Of a DNA stretch of 10,422 nucleotides, positions 5,265-10,422 are shown piece after piece (position 1 is the first letter of the stretch; each line of letters begins with the position of its first letter). The position numbers were made by a program, and so were the translations under genes. The stretch is taken from assembly GCA_900557435.1 (NCBI GenBank), contig USSH01000062.1:1-10422 (forward strand). The letters are read 5' to 3'. This DNA is from an uncultured Coprococcus sp. (GTDB lineage: Bacteria; Bacillota; Clostridia; Lachnospirales; Lachnospiraceae). The notes under the pieces are model-generated. The model was not told the origin of the DNA. It searched no databases and was given only the letters and a program-made list of their open reading frames with translations.

Positions 5265-6530
5265 ATGGAAGACGTAAGCACAATTGTATTTGGAGTTTGG
5301 TTCCTCGTCGGAGCCGCACTGGTATTCTGGATGCAGGCCGGTTTTGCAATGGTTGAGGCTGGTTTCACAAGAGCAAAGAATGCCGGAAATATCATAATGA
5401 AAAACCTCATGGATTTCTGTCTTGGTACAGTTTCATTCATGATCCTCGGTTCATCACTTCTGCTCGGCAGCAGCGACTGGGCTCTCGGAGGTTTCATCGG
5501 AAAACCTTCACTCGCCCTCTTCCTTGACTACAAAAATTATGACTGGTCAAGCTTCGTATTCAACTTGGTATTCTGTGCAACAGCAGCTACCATAGTATCA
5601 GGAGCTATGGCAGAGAGAACCAAGTTCTCTGCATACTGCATATACTCAGCTATCATCTCACTGCTGATATATCCTATTGAAGCTCATTGGATCTGGAATC
5701 CAGGCGGCTGGCTTGTAAAGCTTGGCTTCCACGATTTCGCCGGTTCATGTGCAATCCACATGGTAGGTGGTATATCAGCCCTGATAGGAGCAGCATTACT
5801 TGGACCTCGTATTGGAAAGTTCAATAAGGATGAGACAGGTAAGGTAGTAAAGGTTCACACCTTCCCTGGTCATAACCTTCCACTCGGCGCACTCGGTGTA
5901 TTCATCCTGTGGTTCGGTTGGTATGGATTCAACGGTGCAGCAGCAACATCAGTTGAGCAGCTCGGAACGATCTTCCTCACAACCACTATCGCACCTGCAC
6001 TTGCAACAGTTTCATGTATGATATTTACATGGCTCAAATATGGCAAGCCTGATGTGTCAATGTGTCTCAACGCTTCACTCGCAGGTCTTGTCGCTATCAC
6101 AGCACCTTGTGATACAGTTGACGCCCTTGGTGCAGCTATCATCGGTATCGTTGCCGGACTTCTCGTAGTATTCGGTGTATGGCTCTGTGACCACGCATTA
6201 CATGTTGATGATCCTGTCGGTGCCGTAGCCGTTCACGGTGTAAATGGTATCTGGGGAACAATCGCAGTTGGACTTTTCTCAACAACATCTGTTCCAGGAA
6301 ACGATACAATAACCGGTCTGTTCTACGGCGGTGGTGTTCACTCACTCCTCATCCAGTTACTTGGAGTTGTATCAGTTGCAGCATGGACAGCAGTTACCAT
6401 CACTATCGTATTCCTGATCATCAAGAAGACCATCGGACTCAGAGTTTCTGAGGAAGAGGAGATCAAGGGTCTTGATCCTACAGAGCACGGTCTTCCAACA
6501 GCATACGCAGACTTTGTAACAACAAAGTAA
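5265..6530 (+). CDS. amt: Amt-family ammonium transporter
   Basis: 421 aa from ATG 5265, chosen because GGAGG lies 7 bases upstream. An in-frame ATG at 5259 is too close to the SD, and the longer open frame (from 5118) would run through the leader terminator. Amt proteins are trimeric channels with 11 membrane helices carrying ammonium into the cell. Visible features: an N-terminal helix pair with QAGFAMVEAGF (24-34); FCATAATIVSGAMAERTKF (103-121); DFAGSCAIHMVGG with pore His165; GWYGFNGAAA (218-227); DPVGAVAVHGVNGIWG with pore His324; and the cytoplasmic C-terminal GLDPTEHGLPTAY. Both twin histidines are kept. It is full length. Partner: the PII protein encoded upstream, whose T-loop typically blocks the pore when nitrogen is ample. 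Regulation: leader attenuator, and possibly the divergent AraC protein. Confidence 0.95.
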   Translation: MEDVSTIVFGVWFLVGAALVFWMQAGFAMVEAGFTRAKNAGNIIMKNLMDFCLGTVSFMILGSSLLLGSSDWALGGFIGKPSLALFLDYKNYDWSSFVFNLVFCATAATIVSGAMAERTKFSAYCIYSAIISLLIYPIEAHWIWNPGGWLVKLGFHDFAGSCAIHMVGGISALIGAALLGPRIGKFNKDETGKVVKVHTFPGHNLPLGALGVFILWFGWYGFNGAAATSVEQLGTIFLTTTIAPALATVSCMIFTWLKYGKPDVSMCLNASLAGLVAITAPCDTVDALGAAIIGIVAGLLVVFGVWLCDHALHVDDPVGAVAVHGVNGIWGTIAVGLFSTTSVPGNDTITGLFYGGGVHSLLIQLLGVVSVAAWTAVTITIVFLIIKKTIGLRVSEEEEIKGLDPTEHGLPTAYADFVTTK

Positions 6531-6563
6531 TATGGAAATATAACGGAATTTCAAATAAAAACA

Positions 6564-6611
6564 CACCCGGGGACGGAGGGGTCAGGTATCTCCGTCCCCG
6601 GGTGGTTTTTT
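6564..6611 (+). terminator. Terminator of amt formed by a GGGGACGGAG hairpin repeat (copy 1)
   Basis: A perfect 15-bp stem (6564-6578 with 6590-6604), loop GGGTCAGGTAT, then GTTTTTT. It starts 33 bases after the amt stop. A nearly identical sequence occurs at 6854-6891. The core resembles small palindromic repeats found many times in Lachnospiraceae genomes, so a dispersed repeat seems to have become the terminator. Confidence 0.85.
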
Positions 6612-6853
6612 CAACACGTTTTGTCCTATACACCCGTTTTTCCTCAATCGTTTGTTTTTCCCTAAAAAAGGATAAAATTATCTCTTTTCACCTGATAATT
6701 GGTCTGAAGGTTACAAAAAATAAGGATGTTATCCCCAAATGCTGTTTAAAGAGGATATTAGGATAATTTTGTACCAAATAGATTAAGATACTGAAACAAA
6801 TACAAAAACAAAGCGTTATTACGTTTTGTTATAAAAAAATACCATATATCGAA
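6612..6853. other. Gene-free AT-rich stretch between two hairpin repeats
   Basis: 242 bases with no plausible gene. It holds several GGATAA-type words (AAGGATAAAAT at 6668-6678, AGGATAATTT at 6760-6769) and short inverted repeats such as GATAA-AA-TTATC (6671-6682). It ends with the weak hydrolase-side hairpin listed separately. It lies between convergent genes. Confidence 0.6.
6804..6830 (-). terminator. Weak AT-rich terminator candidate for the hydrolase gene
   Basis: On the minus strand AACAAAACGT (6830-6821), loop AATA, ACGCTTTGTT (6816-6807; one G-U pair), then TTTTTG. The stem is AT-rich and only 10 bp. It lies about 65 bases past the hydrolase stop, beyond the second GGGGACGGAG hairpin. 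Confidence 0.4.
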
Positions 6854-6891
6854 CACCCGGGGACGGAGGGGACAGGCACCTCCGTCCCCGG
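6854..6891. repeat. GGGGACGGAG hairpin repeat (copy 2)
   Basis: CCGGGGACGGAG (6857-6868) pairs with CTCCGTCCCCGG (6880-6891). It matches copy 1 at 6564 almost base for base except the loop (GACAGGCAC here, GTCAGGTAT there) and the right outer edge, where GTG is lost. It begins two bases after the hydrolase stop codon. There is no immediate T-run on either strand, so it is not an obvious terminator. The GGGGACAGGCACC-like loop resembles REP palindromes associated with RAYT transposases; no such gene is in the window. Confidence 0.8.
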
Positions 6892-6893
6892 CA

Positions 6894-7649
6894 CTACTGT
6901 CTCGCCATTTCACTGGCGGCCATATAATTCTTAAGGATATCCCCATATTCTTTCTTGTGCTTAAACATATATACACAATGTCCGTATCCCTTTCTCACCG
7001 TGATCGTCGCTTTGGGGTAATATCTTTTTATTAGTTTTCTGCACACTATGTGTGAATCCCTGCTGCCAAATTCGAAATAAAGCTCTCTCTGCACGTTCTC
7101 CGGCATAAGACACTGCTCGTATTTAAAACTGTTACATGAATGAACCATACACGCCAACGCTTCCTTGTCTGTCCTCTCCATTGATCTTGCAAGTTTCTGA
7201 ACCATTTCAGTATCCATCTCCGCAGAAGAATACATCTTGGCCGCTGCATCAGGGTGTTTCTTCATTCCTCCCATCATACCTCGGAACATCCACTCTACGC
7301 CTTTCATTCTTGTGAGTGCAGCTCCCTCAAGAACTGAACATCTCACATCAAGCCACGGATTATATGCCATCAGATACATTGCAACCACGCAGCCCATAGA
7401 AGCCGAGAACATAAGATCAAGGCTCTTTATATCATGATCCGAAAGCCATTTGCCTATCAGCATCGCATCTCTCTCCGCACTCGCAAATTTCTCCTGATCA
7501 TCCCCATGCCCTGTCAGATCAGGCGCTATTATATGATAATCATTCCGCATATCCTCAACGTAAGGAAGCATCATCTCGTGACACATCCACATGCCATGTA
7601 TAAGAAGTATGTGTGGCTTATATCTGTCTCCGTACTCATGTATAGTCAT
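6894..7649 (-). CDS. Alpha/beta-fold hydrolase, substrate unknown
   Basis: 251 aa, a typical size for a minimal single-domain alpha/beta hydrolase. Visible: oxyanion-strand motif LLIHGMW (15-21), then APDLTGHGDD (42-51); nucleophile elbow SASMG with Ser84, where the usual first Gly of GxSxG is Ser82; catalytic acid in FGSRDSH (Asp198); and catalytic His224 in GYGHC. A methionine-rich lid segment lies about 115-150. No signal peptide or membrane helix, so cytoplasmic. The ATG at 7649 has AGGAG nine bases upstream. It is monocistronic, with amt converging on its 3' side. It is enclosed by repeats: a GGGGACGGAG hairpin directly after the stop and three tandem 47/48-bp units starting about 50 bases before the start. 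Esterase, lipase-like or quorum-lactonase activity are all possible; the sequence does not decide. Confidence 0.88.
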   Translation of the reverse strand: MTIHEYGDRYKPHILLIHGMWMCHEMMLPYVEDMRNDYHIIAPDLTGHGDDQEKFASAERDAMLIGKWLSDHDIKSLDLMFSASMGCVVAMYLMAYNPWLDVRCSVLEGAALTRMKGVEWMFRGMMGGMKKHPDAAAKMYSSAEMDTEMVQKLARSMERTDKEALACMVHSCNSFKYEQCLMPENVQRELYFEFGSRDSHIVCRKLIKRYYPKATITVRKGYGHCVYMFKHKKEYGDILKNYMAASEMARQ

Positions 7650-7697
7650 AATGTGTATCTCCTGTATATATATTTGTTGGATGATGCTCTATGTTCT

Positions 7698-7855
7698 GGC
7701 TTATTTTGCCATCGTTAGCCGGGTATAGCCACAGCTAACATGCGGGGCTTGTTTGCCATCGTCAACCAGATATAGCCATAGCTAACATGCGAGGCTTATT
7801 TGCCATCGTCAGCCGGGTATAGCCATAGCTAACATGCGGGGCTTATTTTACATGC
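7698..7855. repeat. Tandem repeat, three 47/48-bp units plus a partial fourth
   Basis: Units begin with GGCTT at 7698 (48 bp), 7746 (47 bp) and 7793 (47 bp). A truncated fourth at 7840-7855 jumps from the unit's start to its ACATGC end. Shared words include GCCATCGT, TATAGCCA and GCTAACATGCG. Each unit carries an inverted repeat, perfect in unit 1 (GTTAGC-14-GCTAAC) and with one or two changes in units 2 and 3. There are no spacers between units. The array lies upstream of the hydrolase gene. Confidence 0.92.
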
Positions 7856-8200
7856 ATCTAGGTTGGGTAGCTTACAACTCTCCTCATTACACTCTGCCCA
7901 CTGTGTCGCACAACTGCACAAATCTTGGTAAGCATACCTAAACCCGCGTTAGACTCATCTAACTTCAATTATTTTAGCACAACCGTCATCCACTATACAA
8001 CACCGGATCGAAGAATTTTCCTATACACACAATATTCTCAGTCAAATGTTATAATTTTTTCCTTGGGTTGTCGAAAAACCTCTATCCAGGATAATTTCTG
8101 TAGATTTTATCCTTTTCGCTCTTTTCAATAGACTTTCAGGATAATTTTTTCACTTTTCTATAGGATGTACGGCTTTTTAGGAGAATTCCTTCGTTTGGCA
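7856..8200. other. Gene-free stretch upstream of the repeat array
   Basis: No convincing gene: the open frames here lack ribosome binding sites and family resemblance. Contents: a perfect inverted repeat GTTAGA-4-TCTAAC (7948-7963), two AGGATAATTT words (8088-8097 and 8138-8147), and one reverse ATTTTATCCTT (8104-8114) matching the word family in the 6612-6853 gap. The DNA is markedly AT-rich from 8030 to 8170. Confidence 0.55.
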
Positions 8201-8363
8201 TCCATATCGCGGTGCCACCATTCGCATTCCGCCATTCGCATTCCGCTGGCGCTCCATGCTCATGTCGCGCTAGCGCGCTATGTTCCGCCCAACAAAAGGG
8301 CCTGCTCGTGAGCAAGCTCCCGGACAGGCCCTTTTGTTGGGCGGAACGCACCGCTTGTAGAAC
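8201..8363. repeat. GC-rich palindromic block with a perfect 23-bp inverted repeat
   Basis: In order: a 14-bp direct repeat CCATTCGCATTCCG twice (8218-8231, 8232-8245); a 12-bp palindrome CGCGCTAGCGCG (8266-8277); a perfect 23-bp inverted repeat (8282-8304 with 8325-8347) around a 20-base spacer; and GAACGCAC twice (8343-8350, 8360-8367). The arms read GTTCCGCCCAAC then AAAAGGGCCTG, and the inner part with its A/T runs looks like a bidirectional terminator. The block is far richer in GC than the DNA to its left. No coding potential is credible. It may be a small non-autonomous element; ends and target duplication are not resolved. Confidence 0.75.
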
Positions 8364-8367
8364 GCAC

Positions 8368-8401
8368 AAAAGGGCTCCCGGCCATAAATGACCGGGAGCC
8401 C
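8368..8401 (-). terminator. Intrinsic terminator of the DUF6465-type gene
   Basis: Minus strand GGGCTCCCGG (8401-8392), 10-base loop, CCGGGAGCCC (8381-8372), then TTTT. It begins 23 bases after the stop codon. The GCTCCCGG word also occurs in the spacer of the neighbouring 23-bp inverted repeat. Confidence 0.88.
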
Positions 8402-8424
8402 GTCTCAATACAAACATCTATAGA

Positions 8425-8901
8425 TTAAAGACTGTAAGAACCTGATTCTCCATCAGCTGTATAATATACCATGCCTGTTTCTGGCTGGTAATATACGTTC
8501 AATTCCTTAACTGTCTTATTACCAAGAGCTTCCTTTGCCTTGTCAACGATTGCTGACATCTCTATCTGTCCACCAGCGAACTCTACAAATACCTTCTCAG
8601 TTGTCTTAACTGGAGCTGCCTTCTTTGCAGGTGCTTTCTTTGCTGGAGCTGCTTTAACCTCAGCTGCCTTTGGCTCTTCCTTCTTTGCTGGAGTTGCCTT
8701 CTTTGCAGGTGCTGCCTTAACCTCAGCTGCCTTTGGCTCCTCCTTCTTCTCTGCTGCTTTAACTGGAGCTGCCTTTGCTGCTGTAGCTGTTGTTTTCTTT
8801 GCTGCTTCCTCTTTCTTAGCTGCCTCAACCTTAGCAAGTGCTGCTGCAGGTGTTGCCTTTGTTACCTTCTTTGTGTCATCTGCCTTCTTTGCTGTAGCCA
8901 T
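8425..8901 (-). CDS. Lysine/alanine-rich protein with DUF6465-type C-terminal domain
   Basis: 158 aa. Residues 1-102 are a low-complexity Lys/Ala/Pro/Glu tail resembling eukaryotic histone H1 tails. They include two copies of a 21-residue unit (starting KKEEPKAAEVKAAPAKKATPA; copies begin at 52 and 73). Residues 103-158 form a compact domain: KVFVEFAGGQIEMSAIVDKA, then KELNVYYQPETGMVYYTADGESGSY. I recall this C-terminal pattern as DUF6465, found in Lachnospiraceae and relatives, function unknown. A highly basic PAKKA tail suggests nucleic-acid or polyanion binding, but that is inference. The ATG at 8901 has GGGAGG eight bases upstream; it has its own promoter and terminator, so it is monocistronic and probably well expressed. 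The repeats are kept in DNA with a 63-base period. Confidence 0.8.
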   Translation of the reverse strand: MATAKKADDTKKVTKATPAAALAKVEAAKKEEAAKKTTATAAKAAPVKAAEKKEEPKAAEVKAAPAKKATPAKKEEPKAAEVKAAPAKKAPAKKAAPVKTTEKVFVEFAGGQIEMSAIVDKAKEALGNKTVKELNVYYQPETGMVYYTADGESGSYSL

Positions 8902-8965
8902 GATTCTTTCCTCCCAATTAAAAAGTATCTATATAATCTTATGTACTTATTTCCAAGCTAGCTAG

Positions 8966-8994
8966 ATATTACTCCATTTTTAGTCTTTTTTCAA
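8966..8994 (-). promoter_or_regulatory. Promoter of the DUF6465-type gene
   Basis: Minus strand TTGAAA (8994-8989), exactly 17 bases, TAATAT (8971-8966). The transcript would start near 8960, giving a leader of about 60 bases that contains the palindrome CTAGCTAG. Confidence 0.65.
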
Positions 8995-9070
8995 TATAAC
9001 CAAATTCTTTTCTCCCTTTTGTAGTGTATTGGGAATTGATTTTCACCAAACAACAACACATTGCACAAAC

Positions 9071-9106
9071 AAACGGTCACGGAATGTTATAAATCCGTGA
9101 CCGTTT
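9071..9106 (-). terminator. Terminator of murF
   Basis: A perfect 13-bp stem, 9106-9094 with 9083-9071 on the minus strand (core ACGGTCACGGA), a 10-base loop, then TGTTTG. It lies about 26 bases after the murF stop. On the plus strand the hairpin is followed by GTTTTTG, so it can work in both directions, though no plus-strand gene reads into it. Confidence 0.8.
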
Positions 9107-9131
9107 TTGTAATTTTATACAAATACATACT

Positions 9132-10422
9132 TTAATTAGTAAGAATATTAACCACTTCACTCAAATTCATGCCATTTGATGCCTTTAAAAGAACTATATC
9201 TTCCGGCTTCATAAGTGCCATGAGATATATAGCTATCTCTTCTGTGTCTGTAAATGACACAGTCTTGGCATGTTTTGTGTTCTCACTCGCATCCAAAGCC
9301 TCTTTTATCTTCTGAGCATGTTCACCGATGACGATGACCTCATCTATCTTCTTGTCTCTCAGATACTCACCCACCTCATAATGGTACTCATCACTCTTCT
9401 CTCCGAGCTCAAGCATATCTCCGAGGACAAGATACTTCTTGCCATCACACTTCATATCACAAAGGACATCGGTACTGGCCTTCATAGAATCAGGGCTGGC
9501 ATTGTATGTATCATCAATTATAGTATATTTTCCAGGGAGCTTGATAACCTTCTGTCTGAGGCCTCTGAAATTCTCAAATGCCTTTGAAGACTTCTCATAT
9601 GGAACTCCAAGCTGATGCGACACCGCCATGGCAACCAGCGAATTGCGTACATTGTGAAGTCCCATGACTCCAACCTTTACAGTCACCACATCATCACCGT
9701 GAACCATATCATATACTGAATATCCATCTTCCATACGGATATTTGTCGCTCTGAAATCCATATCCTCTCCACAGCCATAAGTGTACACCTTGCATGGGAT
9801 CTCATCCTTCACTGCATATAACATAGGATCATCACCGTTGATATAGAGTGTTCCATTCTCTCCCATGCCCTTGATGATGCTGAGCTTCTCTTTACGTGTA
9901 TTTTCAAGAGAACCCATATATTCTATGTGAGCTACGCCTATGGTGGTTATAACGCAGATATCAGGCTGTGCTATATCTGTGAGTATATCCATCTCCCCCG
10001 GCTCGCCAATTCCAAGTTCAAGAACGGCCGCATCGTATTCATCTGTCATTCTGGATACTGTGATAGGCTCTCCATATACCGAGTTATAATTTCCCTCTGT
10101 GTGAAAGCACTTCATCCCTGCACTTACAGCAGCTGTGATCATCTCTCTCGTTGTGGTCTTGCCCACGCTTCCGGTGACTGCCACAACCGGCATATCGTAT
10201 CTGTTTCTTATATACTTTCCGATAGCCTGAAGAGCCTTAACAGTGTCATCTACACGAATGTACGCCTTGTCTGACACGACTACATTATCGTGCTCTGACG
10301 TGAGTGTAGCAGCTGCAATCTGAAGCGCAGATTCTATAAATCTATGGCCATCGGTTCTCGAACCTATGATAGGCACAAACAGATCCCCTTCTTTGGCTTC
10401 CTTTGAATTGATACAGATATCT
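9132..10422 (-). CDS. murF: MurF, UDP-N-acetylmuramoyl-tripeptide--D-Ala-D-Ala ligase, 5' end outside the window
   Basis: Partial at the right edge: 429 codons are visible and the frame stays open, so the GTG at 10376 is internal, not the start. MurF adds D-Ala-D-Ala to the UDP-MurNAc-tripeptide in the cytoplasm, the last soluble step of peptidoglycan precursor synthesis. Mur ligase domains in order: N-terminal substrate-binding GDLFVPIIGSRTDGHRFIES; ATP-binding loop VTGSVGKTTT; GNYNSVYGEPITVSRM; LELGIGEPGEMDILT; ITTIGVAHIEYMGS; RKEKLSIIKGM, the region of the carbamylated lysine; HNVRNSLVAMAVS; IDDTYNASPDSMKAS; LGDMLELGEKSDEYH; and the C-terminal LLKASNGMNLSEVV. The TYNASPDSM and LGDMLELG motifs favour MurF over MurE. 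No ddl or mraY is visible. A terminator follows, so murF ends its operon. Confidence 0.93.
   Translation of the reverse strand, partial: DICINSKEAKEGDLFVPIIGSRTDGHRFIESALQIAAATLTSEHDNVVVSDKAYIRVDDTVKALQAIGKYIRNRYDMPVVAVTGSVGKTTTREMITAAVSAGMKCFHTEGNYNSVYGEPITVSRMTDEYDAAVLELGIGEPGEMDILTDIAQPDICVITTIGVAHIEYMGSLENTRKEKLSIIKGMGENGTLYINGDDPMLYAVKDEIPCKVYTYGCGEDMDFRATNIRMEDGYSVYDMVHGDDVVTVKVGVMGLHNVRNSLVAMAVSHQLGVPYEKSSKAFENFRGLRQKVIKLPGKYTIIDDTYNASPDSMKASTDVLCDMKCDGKKYLVLGDMLELGEKSDEYHYEVGEYLRDKKIDEVIVIGEHAQKIKEALDASENTKHAKTVSFTDTEEIAIYLMALMKPEDIVLLKASNGMNLSEVVNILTN

Noticed and set aside
7698..7855. CRISPR array
   Set aside because: Units are contiguous with no unique spacers, units of 47/48 bp vary internally, and no cas gene is present.
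7925..8131. 68-codon plus-strand open frame
   Set aside because: No SD, no family resemblance, and it lies in AT-rich DNA with scattered repeats.
8136..8417. 93-codon minus-strand open frame
   Set aside because: It is made of the terminator, the 23-bp inverted repeat and the GC-rich repeats; no SD and low-complexity translation.
8540..8965. Plus-strand open frame opposite the DUF6465-type gene
   Set aside because: Its Ala/Phe-rich translation is the expected complement of Lys/Ala codons; no SD.

Overview
The window looks like chromosomal DNA of a Gram-positive gut anaerobe of the Lachnospiraceae (Coprococcus/Roseburia-like). The reasons are strong GGAGG ribosome binding sites, AT-rich intergenic DNA, a lysine/alanine-rich protein with a DUF6465-type C-terminus, a DUF885 lipoprotein, and hairpin repeats with a GGGGACGGAG core of the kind scattered through genomes of this group. 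The family assignment is inference from gene content; no 16S or other marker is present.

Layout. 1-685 (minus): 5' part of a DUF885-type lipoprotein gene, running off the left edge. 794-1360 (minus): mntP manganese exporter, preceded by a 5' leader that reads as a yybP-ykoY Mn2+ riboswitch with a strong intrinsic terminator (1470-1630) and a promoter at 1644-1672. 1708-3312 (minus): a stand-alone ClpX paralogue with an acidic N-terminal extension and altered substrate- and ClpP-contact loops. 3677-4015 (plus): a PII signalling protein. 4105-4902 (minus): an AraC-family regulator. 5265-6530 (plus): an Amt ammonium transporter, divergent from the regulator, with an attenuator-like leader. 6894-7649 (minus): an alpha/beta hydrolase. 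8425-8901 (minus): the lysine-rich DUF6465-type protein. 9132-10422 (minus): murF, open at the right edge.

The middle of the window (3.5-6.6 kb) is a nitrogen-sensing and uptake locus. PII (2-oxoglutarate/ATP/ADP sensor) normally binds and gates Amt. Here the two genes point the same way but are separated by an oppositely oriented AraC regulator. The amt leader carries a perfectly paired 20-bp terminator hairpin before the gene, so amt expression probably depends on antitermination. One short hairpin with an A1/G4 hexaloop overlaps that terminator, as in ANTAR-target RNAs, but the partner hairpin was not found.

Repeats are concentrated from 6.5 to 8.4 kb around the hydrolase gene. They are two near-identical GGGGACGGAG hairpins (the first also serves as the amt terminator), three tandem copies of a 47/48-bp unit, and a GC-rich block with a perfect 23-bp inverted repeat. 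No transposase, CRISPR array, tRNA or rRNA was seen. Nothing in the window is a clear new defence or mobile system; the best leads are the amt leader, the divergent ClpX and the repeat cluster.
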